A DNA stretch of 64,000 nucleotides from Mucilaginibacter inviolabilis. Its GTDB lineage: Bacteria; Bacteroidota; Bacteroidia; Sphingobacteriales; Sphingobacteriaceae. Below are positions 46,090 to 54,688 of this stretch, piece by piece. The translations under genes and the position numbers were made by a program. The stretch lies in contig NZ_JAANAT010000001.1 in assembly GCF_011089895.1 (NCBI RefSeq), forward strand, positions 1,240,001 to 1,304,000. The letters run 5' to 3'. A model generated the notes under the pieces. The model saw only the letters and a list, made by a program, of their open reading frames with translations. It was not told the origin of the DNA and ran no database searches. Each line of letters starts with the position of its first letter. The stretch's first letter is position 1.

Positions 46090-48270
46090 ATGGCTCCAAC
46101 CATAAAGAATCTCCTCAAATCGTTAGCCACCATGATGGCGATATTGTTCATTAGTACTGTTACACAAGCACAACAAAAACTTTTTTATAAAGACCATTCG
46201 CAATCGATTGAAATAAGAGTAAAGGATCTTTTATCAAGACTTACTCTGGAAGAGAAAATATCCCTTTTAGGTTACCGCAGCCAGGCTGTACCCCGCTTAG
46301 GTATACCGGCATATAACTGGTGGAACGAAGCCTTGCATGGTGTAGCCCGCGCCGGAGAAGCTACTATATTTCCCCAGGCCATAGGTATGTCTGCAACATT
46401 CAATGACGATCTTTTGAAGGAAGTTTCAACAGTTATATCAACAGAAGCTCGTGCCAAATATAACCTGGCTATAGCACAAGACAGGCATTTGCAATACATG
46501 GGACTAACCTTCTGGACGCCCAATATTAATATTTTCCGCGATCCGCGCTGGGGCCGTGGGCAGGAAACTTATGGCGAAGATCCATTTTTAACCGGACGTA
46601 TGGGCTCAGCATTTGTTAAAGGGCTCCAGGGTGATGATCCACGTTACTTAAAAGCTTCTGCAACCGCCAAACATTTCGCTGTTCATAGCGGTCCGGAAGC
46701 GGAACGTGATCACTTTGATGCCAAAGTGGATGAAAAAGACCTGCGCGAAACCTACTTATATGCTTTTCACGAATTGGTGGATGCCGGCGTCGAATCAGTG
46801 ATGAGCGCCTATAATCGGGTAAACGGTGTGCCTAATTCCATTAACAAAGTATTACTTACCGATATTTTACGCAAAGAATGGGGATTTAAGGGACATGTTG
46901 TTACCGATTGCGGGGCACTTGATGATGTTTACCTAACCCATAAAACTTTACCAACAGCCGTTGAGGTTGCCGCAGCAGCCTTAAAAGCCGGCGTAAATTT
47001 AGACTGTTCATCCATTTTACAAAATGATGGAATGAAAGCCATCCAACAAAAATTATTGACAGAAAAAGATGTGGACCTGGCATTAAGCGCCATTTTACGC
47101 ACCGAGTTTAAACTTGGTTTTTATGACGATCAAGCCCTCAACCCTTATCATGGTTATGGAGCAGACAGCATTCATAATACGCAACATATAGCCCTTGCCC
47201 GTAAAGTAGCCCAACAAAGCATGGTGTTACTTAAAAACGATAAAAATATTTTACCATTAAATAAGGCTAGTGTATCCAGCATTATGGTTGTAGGCCCTAA
47301 TGCAGCATCTCTTGATGCTATGGTAGCTAACTATCATGGCACAAGTAGTAAAGTCATAAACTTTGTTGAAGGTATCACCGCTGCGGTTAGTAAATCGACA
47401 AGGGTTGAATACGATCTGGGCTGTGATTATAAGGATACCACTCATTTTGGAGGCACCTGGGCCGCAGGAAATGCCGATGTTACCATAGCGGTAATCGGAT
47501 TATCACCTGTATTGGAAGGTGAAGCCGGCGACGCGTTTTTATCAAACAGCGGCGGTGATAAAAAGGATCTTAATTTACCAGCCAGCGAAATCGCATTTAT
47601 AAAAGCGTTAAGAAAAGGTGTTAAAACTAAACCAATCATCGCTGTGATTACAGCTGGTAGTGATGTAGATGTTTCGGCTATTGAACCATATGTCGATGCG
47701 GTTATATTTGCCTGGTATCCCGGTGAACAAGGTGGTAATGCTTTAGCCGATATTGTATTTGGCGATGTTTCTCCTTCGGGACATTTACCGCTCACATTTT
47801 ATAAAGACATAAGCAACGTACCAGATTATCAGGATTACAATATGAAAGGCCGTACCTATAGATATTACAACGGCCCGGTTCAATATCCATTTGGATTTGG
47901 TTTAAGCTATACTTCGTTTGCTTACATTCTTGACAGTAAGCCCAAAACTCAATATAAAAAGACAGACACTGTATCCGTAACAGTTAAAGTACAAAATACA
48001 GGTAAAATAAATGGGGATGAAGTTGTTCAGGCTTACATTGAATATCCAAAACTTGACAGGATGCCCATTAAAGAGCTAAAAAGCTTTAAGCGTATTAGTC
48101 TGGCGAAAGGCAGTGAGGGATCGCTTACATTAAAAATACCTGTTCAGGACCTGCAAAAATGGGATATGGCTACCCATCAATGGAAAATATACTCCGGTAA
48201 GTATAAATTAGTACTTGGCAGTAATTCTGCTGATGAAAAAGCAAGCGTTGATTTTACTATAACTAAATAA
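46090..48270 (+). CDS. GH3 beta-glycosidase (beta-glucosidase/beta-xylosidase type), secreted
   Basis: I take ATG at 46090, giving 726 residues and a signal peptide (MAILFISTVTQAQQ); the longer frame from 46003 overlaps SusC and is not needed. The N-terminal TIM barrel has ALHGVARAGEATIFPQAIGMSATF, RDPRWGRGQETYGEDPFLTGRMG, KHFAVHSGPEAERDHFDA and the nucleophile D273 in HVVTDCGALDDVY. The second alpha/beta domain and a C-terminal fibronectin-III-like domain (YPFGFGLSYTSFAY...VKVQNTGKINGDEVVQAYIEYP) complete the three-domain form. The HGVARAG and YGEDPFLT blocks and the DCGA nucleophile are common in the xylosidase/arabinosidase branch of GH3, so beta-xylosidase activity is plausible. A terminator follows. 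Confidence 0.92.
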   Translation: MAPTIKNLLKSLATMMAILFISTVTQAQQKLFYKDHSQSIEIRVKDLLSRLTLEEKISLLGYRSQAVPRLGIPAYNWWNEALHGVARAGEATIFPQAIGMSATFNDDLLKEVSTVISTEARAKYNLAIAQDRHLQYMGLTFWTPNINIFRDPRWGRGQETYGEDPFLTGRMGSAFVKGLQGDDPRYLKASATAKHFAVHSGPEAERDHFDAKVDEKDLRETYLYAFHELVDAGVESVMSAYNRVNGVPNSINKVLLTDILRKEWGFKGHVVTDCGALDDVYLTHKTLPTAVEVAAAALKAGVNLDCSSILQNDGMKAIQQKLLTEKDVDLALSAILRTEFKLGFYDDQALNPYHGYGADSIHNTQHIALARKVAQQSMVLLKNDKNILPLNKASVSSIMVVGPNAASLDAMVANYHGTSSKVINFVEGITAAVSKSTRVEYDLGCDYKDTTHFGGTWAAGNADVTIAVIGLSPVLEGEAGDAFLSNSGGDKKDLNLPASEIAFIKALRKGVKTKPIIAVITAGSDVDVSAIEPYVDAVIFAWYPGEQGGNALADIVFGDVSPSGHLPLTFYKDISNVPDYQDYNMKGRTYRYYNGPVQYPFGFGLSYTSFAYILDSKPKTQYKKTDTVSVTVKVQNTGKINGDEVVQAYIEYPKLDRMPIKELKSFKRISLAKGSEGSLTLKIPVQDLQKWDMATHQWKIYSGKYKLVLGSNSADEKASVDFTITK

Positions 48271-48275
48271 GATAT

Positions 48276-48325
48276 AATGAGGCTTAATATCCTAAGTTAT
48301 TCAAGATATTAAGCCTCATTTTTTC
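48276..48325 (+). terminator. Rho-independent terminator, convergent
   Basis: Sixteen-base arms, starting AATGAGGCTTAA (48276-48291) and ending AAGCCTCATT (48305-48320), pair perfectly around a 13-base loop and run into T residues. It ends the SusC/GH3 transcript, and A residues on the other side may let it serve the convergent MgtC-like gene as well. Confidence 0.93.
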
Positions 48326-48333
48326 GCTTCGTT

Positions 48334-49020
48334 TCAGCTTAAAAAGTCAACTCCATTTACTCCTTTTATCTTCTTCAGTTCAGCAATCACCGTCAGCACA
48401 GTTTCCTGCTGATTGAATTGTTTTTGTATCGTGATCTTGATCTCATCATTTCCATCACCAGAAAGCAAACTGATTTCCCTGAATGGAATATTATTTGTTT
48501 TCAAAACCGCTTCTATCGCTTCAAAATCTACCTGTTTCTGCTCTAAGGTCATTCTAATATTACGATACCTGTTTTTCTTGAAAAATCTATTTTCAAAAGG
48601 CTTAAATACAGCGAGAATAATCAATGCAATAAACGTGGTACTCACCGCTTCTATATATAAACCACCGCCGACTGCCAAGCCAATAGCGGCTACCGTCCAA
48701 AGACCTGCTGCAGTGGTTAAGCCTTTTACAATCTCGTTACGCAGAAAAAATATAGTTCCGGCCCCAAGAAAGCCGATACCACTCACTACCTGAGCAGCTA
48801 CACGTGAAGGATCAAGCGCGATGCCGGGTTTACCCACTACATCATTAAAGCCATAGGTAGAAACCAGCATAACAAGCGCCGAACCAAGGCCTACCATCAT
48901 ATGGGTTCGTAAACCTGCCGTCCATTGCCTGCGTTCCCGCTCCCATCCAATTATACTACCCAATAACGCGGCTACTAACAGCCGTAAGAGCATATCATAT
49001 GTATTGATCATATTATTCAA
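48334..49020 (-). CDS. MgtC/SapB-family membrane protein
   Basis: The 228-residue protein has the MgtC N-terminal membrane domain: LLVAALLGSIIGWERERRQWTAGLRTHMMVGLGSALVMLVSTYGF, then VVSGIGFLGAGTIFFLRNEIVKGLTTAAGLWTVAAIGLAVGGG. The charged pairs and 'GLRTHM' and 'GLTTAAGLW' blocks are typical. The cytoplasmic C-terminal half (about 150-228) resembles an ACT-like regulatory domain, IRMTLEQKQVDFEAIEAVLKTNNIPFREISLLSGDG. MgtC proteins influence Mg2+ limitation responses and F-ATPase activity; non-pathogen homologues have unclear roles. It is transcribed alone, convergent with the GH3 gene. Confidence 0.9.
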   Translation of the reverse strand: MNNMINTYDMLLRLLVAALLGSIIGWERERRQWTAGLRTHMMVGLGSALVMLVSTYGFNDVVGKPGIALDPSRVAAQVVSGIGFLGAGTIFFLRNEIVKGLTTAAGLWTVAAIGLAVGGGLYIEAVSTTFIALIILAVFKPFENRFFKKNRYRNIRMTLEQKQVDFEAIEAVLKTNNIPFREISLLSGDGNDEIKITIQKQFNQQETVLTVIAELKKIKGVNGVDFLS

Positions 49021-49322
49021 ATATACATGAACATTAAAATGTTTGACACAAAAGATAAAGTTGGATGAGTTTTAGAAATGGTAGGTTATCATTACCCAGA
49101 ATCTCCGAACAAAGCGCTATTTTGTTGTAAAAGTGGGTTTACATGGTTTACACTTTTTGCGGACATTTTTTATTTATATAATTGAATACCAATAAATTAA
49201 ATAAAAAAATCATCATATTTTGAGTTTACAGTGGTAACCATGCTGCAAGGCTTTTTATATCTTATTAATTTTCCCAAAACAATTCCATACACCTTTTGTC
49301 TATCAATTAAAATTCATTCAAT
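49021..49322. other. AT-rich intergenic region
   Basis: The 302 bases between the MgtC-like gene and the small ORF at 49323 are AT-rich and contain no gene that I can support. The divergent promoters for both flanking genes should be here; no clear TTTG/TAnnTTTG pair was found. Confidence 0.45.
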
Positions 49323-49652
49323 ATGATTACCAGCGGCGTTACAATAGGGATAAAGAAACAAGACGGTACCCCAATTAATATTGCCATTGACCCAGTAAAT
49401 CCCAATAAGATGGGATCGGAAACTGCAAATACGGGCACCTATAAATTATATAAGGATACTGATAGCGCTAAAACCTTTGATAAAGGCTATCTCGGTGCCA
49501 TATCTCTAGATAGCGAAGATAATAGCTATCATTATTCAGGAGGTACTGAGCTTACTGATTTTGAACTGAACCAGCTAGCCGATTTTATACGCAACTACAG
49601 CGCTACAGGAAAAGAATTGGATGACCATAACCGGGACATCACTACCAAGTGA
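49323..49652 (+). CDS. Small hypothetical protein (109 residues)
   Basis: I do not recognise this protein. It is hydrophilic with no signal or membrane segment. It opens with MITSGVTIGIKKQDGTPINIAIDP and has an acidic middle (KLYKDTDSAKTFDKGYLGAISLDSEDNSYHYSGG). A helix-like segment follows, LTDFELNQLADFIRNYSATG, and the end is charged (KELDDHNRDITTK). A beta-rich start and one C-terminal helix look like a small single domain. It is convergent with the SMUG2-like gene, whose stop is 13 bases away. No functional hint comes from the context. Confidence 0.55.
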   Translation: MITSGVTIGIKKQDGTPINIAIDPVNPNKMGSETANTGTYKLYKDTDSAKTFDKGYLGAISLDSEDNSYHYSGGTELTDFELNQLADFIRNYSATGKELDDHNRDITTK

Positions 49653-49664
49653 AGTGTTGCTTAT

Positions 49665-50363
49665 TTACAAAAGAACTTTGTTAAACTCCCTGATATATTT
49701 ATCAATATAATCTTGTTTTGATTTTGCCTTATACTGCATAATATACCGGGGATGTTCCAGCGCGATGACTTGTTTAAAAAAGCGTTTCTCATCGTTTAGC
49801 TTTCGTAAAAAAGCTTCATTTTTACCCGTTCCAAAGCAAAAACAAACATCTGTTTCAAATCCTATGTCTATTTGTTTCTGTATGTTTTCTACAATAAATG
49901 GATATACCGCTTTTTGTAATCCGGGTGTATCGTAATAGTTATAATTCGTTTCCTTTCCGTTGCTGCCTGTAATAGTAAAACCCAGCGGGCAAACTGAATG
50001 GATATAAAACTGACTGTAAAACTCCGGTATGCCGCCAAATGCATTGATCATATCATAAACATACTCTGAGGATGGCTCATGTGTTATTTGACCTTCAAAA
50101 GGTATCTGACATTGAGCAATCATTCTTTTGGGATCGGTAAACGATACTCCCGTCATACCAGAGCCAAACCTACCCGGATTAATCCCTAATATTAAATGCC
50201 TGGGATGCTCATCATTATAATACTTTCGGTAAAACCGGGTAGAAACCTGCAGGGCAGGCCCGTTTTCTTTAAACGGGTTCATAATGCTGATACCGGGCGG
50301 TAATATTCCGGCAAAGTCAAGCTGTTGGTTAAAGGCTATTATTCTATCGGCAAAGGTACTCAT
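49665..50363 (-). CDS. SMUG2-like uracil-DNA-glycosylase superfamily protein (DUF4918)
   Basis: I take ATG at 50363 (MSTFADRIIAFNQQLDF), which gives 232 residues; the frame is open upstream to 50444, but that extension is hydrophobic and unlike the family. The motif LILGINPGRFGSGMTGVSFTDPKRM is the GINPG active-site loop of SMUG-type glycosylases. The leucine/histidine loop region near the C-terminus reads VIALEHPRYIMQYKAK, with the conserved His-Pro. SMUG2 members excise deaminated bases such as xanthine or uracil from DNA. The gene is apparently single, downstream of the carboxylesterase by 95 bases. Confidence 0.85.
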   Translation of the reverse strand: MSTFADRIIAFNQQLDFAGILPPGISIMNPFKENGPALQVSTRFYRKYYNDEHPRHLILGINPGRFGSGMTGVSFTDPKRMIAQCQIPFEGQITHEPSSEYVYDMINAFGGIPEFYSQFYIHSVCPLGFTITGSNGKETNYNYYDTPGLQKAVYPFIVENIQKQIDIGFETDVCFCFGTGKNEAFLRKLNDEKRFFKQVIALEHPRYIMQYKAKSKQDYIDKYIREFNKVLL

Positions 50364-50458
50364 ATTGAGTGCTAACTTATTCAAAAAGAACCGATACAAA
50401 AAATAAAATCCCGGCTCCAATTGGTAACCGGGATCTATCAGCATCAGTTAATCAATAA

Positions 50459-52090
50459 TTATTTCATATACTCTTTGTCCAGGAACAGGTAACGTGAACG
50501 ATTCACCTCTGTTTTGAGTTGACTTACAACATCGATAGTCATAAATTTCACATGATCATTATCTTTAATGGCTTCCCATTTCGGCTGACTATTACCATTC
50601 GGGTTACCCGTTTTTATAAAATTGGCAAAATAGTTTTCCATGGTGGTGGATACTTTATAGTCCTCAGGTGTCCATGCATAAACTTTATTACTGGCTAGGT
50701 TGCCCATTGCATATTCAATTTCTGAAGCATGAGGAGCTCCTACAGTCAAAGGTTTAGGGGCTGCCGCTTTGGAGGCATCACCTTTTACCACACCACCGGC
50801 CAAACCAGGTGTTGCATTACCCATTTGAGCTGTCATAGCAGGTCGTACACGGGCAAATTCATAACGATATACTGGCTTACCTCCTGTTTTTACTTGTAAA
50901 TCAGCCCATTTCCAGGTGCTGTAAACTATAAAGCGATCGCTGGATAACGCCGTTGCCGACCGGATCACTTCATCGTTTGAAGATGCCGGATATAATTTTA
51001 ATACCTCTTCGGCACGGTCGCCATAAAGTTGTTTTATTACTTTGGTATAATTTTCAAGAGTTGGTGAATCGCCTCTTAACAAAAATTGATACGGAACCTC
51101 TGCAGAGTTCCATCCTACCAGCAAAGGTACATGAGCCTGTTCGCCAGCCTCAAAAATTTCGGGTAATGACTTGGGCAACAAGTAGCCGTCAATAGTAGCT
51201 GATGTTACCGATGCTCCGGCTGAAAAAACAGAATCAAGTAATTGTTTAGCTGGTAAAGCCCTTAATTCAGCCAATGAATTCACTTTCATGCGGGAGGCAA
51301 AAGTTGTACCTTTTTGTTCACCCTCGGCCAATGGCACGGGATAAAGCGTAGGTTTAATGCCTGCCCCGCTTTCGCCAATAGCGCCCGCTATCAGGCCTTT
51401 GGATAAAGGAGAAGCCATTTGTACCGATACCGAAATAGAGCCCGCTGATTCACCGGCAATGGTAACCCGTTTAGGATCGCCGCCAAATGCCGCGATATTT
51501 TTTTGCACCCACAATAAAGCTGCATGCTGATCAAGATACCCGTAATTACCCGACGAATGGTTAGGTGATTCTTTGGTAAGTTCCGGGTGGGCAAAAAAAC
51601 CAAATATGCCTAACCTGTAATTTACAGTAAGTGCTACAATACCTTTCTTAGCCATGCTTTCCCCGTCATAACGTGGCTCAGATCCATCACCAGCAGCCAA
51701 TCCACCCCCATAAAAATAAACCAACACCGGAAGTTTTTCTTTGCCGGTTTTAGCCGGTGTCCAAACATTCAGGTACAAACAATCTTCACTCATACCAGCT
51801 GACCGGAAGCCCATATCACCAAATATTGGTTTCTGCATAGGATTGTTTCCAAAATGATCGGCCTTTAATACGCCTTGCCAGTTTTGAGCCGGTTGGGGTT
51901 CTTTCCATCGCAGATCACCTACCGGCGGCTGGGCGTAGGGAATTCCCTTAAATATCAAAATTGGTGAACCTGCTTCTCTTGTACCCTCCACTACCCCATT
52001 CTGTGTGGTTACCTGATTGCCTGTTTGTGCTAACACTTTTACGCTAACAATCTGTGTAAGCAGCCATACTGCTATTAGTGTTTTTTTCAT
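50459..52090 (-). CDS. Type B carboxylesterase/lipase, secreted
   Basis: The 543-residue protein has a signal peptide (ending VLAQTGNQ) and the alpha/beta-hydrolase features of the COesterase family: GIPYAQPPVGDLRW, EDCLYLNVWTP, the oxyanion strand VLVYFYGGGLAAGDG (usually HGGG; here YGGG), and the nucleophile S215 in IAGESAGSISV. The acid and His lie in the C-terminal part (GAPHASEIEYAMGN supplies the likely catalytic His). It would hydrolyse carboxyl esters, such as acyl decorations on carbohydrates, in the periplasm or outside. It is divergent from the Nudix-type regulator at 52222 with a palindrome between them, so that regulator probably controls it. Confidence 0.9.
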   Translation of the reverse strand: MKKTLIAVWLLTQIVSVKVLAQTGNQVTTQNGVVEGTREAGSPILIFKGIPYAQPPVGDLRWKEPQPAQNWQGVLKADHFGNNPMQKPIFGDMGFRSAGMSEDCLYLNVWTPAKTGKEKLPVLVYFYGGGLAAGDGSEPRYDGESMAKKGIVALTVNYRLGIFGFFAHPELTKESPNHSSGNYGYLDQHAALLWVQKNIAAFGGDPKRVTIAGESAGSISVSVQMASPLSKGLIAGAIGESGAGIKPTLYPVPLAEGEQKGTTFASRMKVNSLAELRALPAKQLLDSVFSAGASVTSATIDGYLLPKSLPEIFEAGEQAHVPLLVGWNSAEVPYQFLLRGDSPTLENYTKVIKQLYGDRAEEVLKLYPASSNDEVIRSATALSSDRFIVYSTWKWADLQVKTGGKPVYRYEFARVRPAMTAQMGNATPGLAGGVVKGDASKAAAPKPLTVGAPHASEIEYAMGNLASNKVYAWTPEDYKVSTTMENYFANFIKTGNPNGNSQPKWEAIKDNDHVKFMTIDVVSQLKTEVNRSRYLFLDKEYMK

Positions 52091-52131
52091 ATTGGTTATA
52101 ATTGCTAATTGGCTTAAAATGAATGGATTTA

Positions 52132-52160
52132 TATTATTGTATCATTTTGTTACAATAATA
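52132..52160. promoter_or_regulatory. Candidate operator palindrome between esterase and Nudix regulator
   Basis: TATTATTGTA (52132-52141) and TACAATAATA (52151-52160) are perfect inverted copies with a 9-base centre, a 29-base dyad. It lies 41 bases from the esterase start and 61 bases from the regulator start, in the 131-base divergent gap. The size and place fit a dimeric winged-helix regulator site. It is AT-rich, so chance is not excluded. Confidence 0.6.
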
Positions 52161-52221
52161 AATTAAATTTAATTAAACATCAATTTTTTTGTTAATTGCC
52201 ACCTGAATTTTATAATATTAA

Positions 52222-52953
52222 ATGGACAACGAGTTTATAAAGCAGGAAACTAATGTTACCGGCGAAGGCTTCTTACCGGGTTTAGCTATTGATACGGTTA
52301 TTTTTGGCTTCCATGACGATAAACTTAAAGTCCTGATCCTTAGCTACAAGGACACTAGCTTATATGCGCTTCCGGGTGGCTTTGTACACACTGATGAAGA
52401 TGTTAATGAAGCTGCCCGCCGTGTTTTGTTTAGTCGTACAGGGTTAACCAATATATTTCTTGACCAGTTTTATGTATTTGGTGACAAAAGCCGGTATGAT
52501 AGTACACCGCTTAAAACTATCATGAAAGCTCGTGGCCTCACACCTCCCGAAGATCATTGGTTGTTAAAACGCTTTGTATCTGTTGGCTACTATGCCCTTG
52601 TCGATTTTACAAAAGTTATTCCAACCCCGGATAGTATATCCGATAGTTGCGATTGGTTTAGTTTAGATAAGCTGCCTGCCTTAATGCAGGATCATCAGCA
52701 AATCATTAATAAGGCTCTACAGACCCTGCAAGCTAATCTTGATCATAAACTTATCGGCTTTAATCTGCTGTCGGATAACTTTACCATGGGCGATTTGCAA
52801 CGTCTTTATGAAACTATTTTAGATAAAAAACTAATCCGTGCCGCCTTTCATCGTAAAATGCTTGGTTTAGGTATACTGGAACGGATAGCCAAAAAATGGA
52901 CAGGTGGAGCGCACAAAGCGCCTTATCTATATCGGTTTATTGCCCGGGATTAG
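52222..52953 (+). CDS. NrtR/AraR-like transcriptional regulator with degenerate Nudix domain
   Basis: The 243-residue protein has an N-terminal Nudix fold (AIDTVIFGFHDDKLKVLILSYKDTSLYALPGGFV) and a C-terminal winged-helix domain (FTMGDLQRLYETILDKKLIRAAFHRKMLGLGILERI...APYLYRF). The Nudix box is disabled: after G53 and E59, the expected R-E-U-x-E-E reads R67-V68-L69-F70-S71-R72, so all three catalytic Glu of the core are gone and it should bind but not cleave its ligand. This is the form of NrtR- and Bacteroides AraR-type sugar- or nucleotide-sensing repressors. Target genes are probably the divergent carboxylesterase and itself, through the 29-base palindrome upstream. Confidence 0.88.
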   Translation: MDNEFIKQETNVTGEGFLPGLAIDTVIFGFHDDKLKVLILSYKDTSLYALPGGFVHTDEDVNEAARRVLFSRTGLTNIFLDQFYVFGDKSRYDSTPLKTIMKARGLTPPEDHWLLKRFVSVGYYALVDFTKVIPTPDSISDSCDWFSLDKLPALMQDHQQIINKALQTLQANLDHKLIGFNLLSDNFTMGDLQRLYETILDKKLIRAAFHRKMLGLGILERIAKKWTGGAHKAPYLYRFIARD

Positions 52954-53022
52954 CATTATGTCATAATCAACCCCTTAATTGTCGTATTCGCCCCTTTCGC
53001 ATCCTGTTTGATGAAGGTAAAT

Positions 53023-53049
53023 TTGATCTGTAAACAACTTACAGATCAA
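53023..53049. promoter_or_regulatory. Perfect inverted repeat just upstream of the double VOC gene
   Basis: TTGATCTGTAA (53023-53033) and TTACAGATCAA (53039-53049) pair over 11 bases around a 5-base loop, ending 23 bases before the start codon. It could be an operator or a leader hairpin near the ribosome entry. It could also terminate the regulator gene, but no T run follows on the plus strand. Confidence 0.55.
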
Positions 53050-53072
53050 TACATACTTAAATTAAGCACAAG

Positions 53073-53915
53073 ATGATAACAATTAACCCTTATTTGAATT
53101 TTGCCGGTAATACCGAAGAGGCGTTTAACTTTTACAAATCTGTTTTTGGAGGCGAGTTTGCAGTTGTAATGCGCTACAAAGACACTTTTGAAGCAAAAAA
53201 TACAGCCGATGCGGACAAAGATAAGCTCATGCACATAGCCCTGCCCATAGGTAATGGAAATATGCTGATGGGTACTGATGTTTTAGACCAAATGGCCGAA
53301 GATTTAGTTCAAAGCAACAGTTTTTACATCTGCATGAATGGCGAAACGCCAGAACAAACAGAAAAGCTATTTAATGCGCTTGCTGCTGGTGGCAAAATTG
53401 TATATCCTTTTGATAAAGCGCCGTGGGGTGGTTATTTCGGTCAGTTGGTAGACCAGTTTGGCATTCAATGGATGGCAGATTCCATGTCAACCATTAACCC
53501 TTACCTGAATTTTGCTGGTAATACTGAAGAAGCTTTCAATTTCTATATATCTGTTTTTGGTGGTGATTTTTTCATGTTAATCCGGTTCAAGGATAGCCCC
53601 GAGGCCGATCACACTTCTAAACAGGACCTGGATAAACTAATGCATATATCATTACCAATCGGCGGAAATGTGTTGATGGCAACAGACGCCATAGGTAAAA
53701 TGGGAGAAGGTTTAGAGCGCGGCAATAATTGTCACCTTACTATTAATGGAGGCGGCGTAGAAGAAACAAGAGCATTATTTAATGCACTGGCAGCCGGTGG
53801 AGGAACAGTTGTATATCCATTTGAGATAGCACCCTGGGATGGCAGTTATTTTGGTATGTTAACCGATCAGTTCGGTGTTCAATGGATGGCTGACGCCGCC
53901 AACAAACAAGGGTAA
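53073..53915 (+). CDS. Tandem VOC (PhnB-like/glyoxalase-fold) protein, two fused copies
   Basis: The 280-residue protein consists of two full PhnB-like VOC domains in tandem. Repeat 1 (1-137) starts MITINPYLNFAGNTEEAFNF and repeat 2 (138-280) starts MSTINPYLNFAGNTEEAFNF. Both continue with a SVFGG motif, KLMHI-[AS]-LPIG, LFNALAAGG, and end with QFGIQWMAD or QFGVQWMAD. The second repeat opens with its own Met at codon 138, as if two adjacent genes had fused when the first stop was lost. Single PhnB-like proteins work as homodimers with paired VOC units; this one would fold as an intramolecular pair. Substrate unknown. Confidence 0.88.
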   Translation: MITINPYLNFAGNTEEAFNFYKSVFGGEFAVVMRYKDTFEAKNTADADKDKLMHIALPIGNGNMLMGTDVLDQMAEDLVQSNSFYICMNGETPEQTEKLFNALAAGGKIVYPFDKAPWGGYFGQLVDQFGIQWMADSMSTINPYLNFAGNTEEAFNFYISVFGGDFFMLIRFKDSPEADHTSKQDLDKLMHISLPIGGNVLMATDAIGKMGEGLERGNNCHLTINGGGVEETRALFNALAAGGGTVVYPFEIAPWDGSYFGMLTDQFGVQWMADAANKQG

Positions 53916-54012
53916 TAAATTATAAACAACCTTTAATCAGGCCCATGTTATATAATTATGTTCCCAGGTAAAGTTCTATTTAAAGAGGCCATCGTACTTA
54001 AGTAATACAACT

Positions 54013-54234
54013 ATGCATGTTGAAGTTTTTAAAACCAATGTAAATACCCGTCGATACGCTAATAAGCTGATTAATCAGATACATCAAACTTTTACACATT
54101 ATAATGCCAACTTTGACCTGGACGATTGTGATAAGATATTGCGTATTGAGTGTACAAAAGGTGTTATTGGATCTAAAAAACTGATCATTTTTTTAAATGA
54201 TTGTGGATGTCGTGCTGAGGTGTTACCTGATTAA
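54013..54234 (+). CDS. Small conserved-looking protein (73 residues)
   Basis: I do not recognise a characterised family. The sequence opens MHVEVFKTNVNTRRYANKLI, with a beta-alpha pattern, continues FDLDDCDKILRIEC, and ends KKLIIFLNDCGCRAEVLPD. The beta-alpha-beta-beta-alpha-beta pattern and the size suggest a ferredoxin-like (HMA-type) fold without the usual MxCxxC motif. Cysteines are in DDCDK, IECT and DCGC. Such small proteins are frequent as single genes in Bacteroidota. It sits between two VOC genes with about 100 and 60 bases of spacing, so no operon link is certain. Confidence 0.6.
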   Translation: MHVEVFKTNVNTRRYANKLINQIHQTFTHYNANFDLDDCDKILRIECTKGVIGSKKLIIFLNDCGCRAEVLPD

Positions 54235-54295
54235 TATTTTAGCCAGGCAAACAAAAAACAATTAGTTTAATTATTAATTAACAAAACAGAAGATC

Positions 54296-54688
54296 ATGTT
54301 AGAATATAATAGCGCATTTAGTGGTTTTTCAGTGAATGATTTACCCAAGGCAAAAGAATTTTATGGCAACATATTAGGTCTGAACATTTATGAGGACAAG
54401 GAAATGCCTAACTTGTTAAATCTGCAATTAAGTGAGGGGAATATTATTCTGATCTACCCCAAGCCAAATCATCAGCCCGCTACCTTCACCATACTTAATT
54501 TCACCGTAAATAACGTTGACAAAACAGTTGATGAACTAACAAACAGAGGTGTAAAGTTTATAGTTTATAACGATGAAAATTTTAAAACCAACGAAAAGGG
54601 CATCTTAAAAGGCGATCATCGTGGGCCGACTATAGCCTGGTTTAATGACCCCGCTGGCAATATTTTGTCGATTATTGAGAAGCCTTGA
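54296..54688 (+). CDS. VOC-family protein (glyoxalase/bleomycin-resistance fold)
   Basis: The 130-residue single-domain protein has the VOC pattern: [26 protein letters not shown] in the first beta-alpha-beta unit, and [17 protein letters not shown] followed by [21 protein letters not shown] in the second. The final Glu of SIIEK is at the usual metal-ligand position. It could be a dioxygenase, a lyase or an antibiotic-binding protein; nothing here decides. It is 61 bases after the small 73-residue gene. Confidence 0.85.
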   Translation: MLEYNSAFSGFSVNDLPKAKEFYGNILGLNIYEDKEMPNLLNLQLSEGNIILIYPKPNHQPATFTILNFTVNNVDKTVDELTNRGVKFIVYNDENFKTNEKGILKGDHRGPTIAWFNDPAGNILSIIEKP

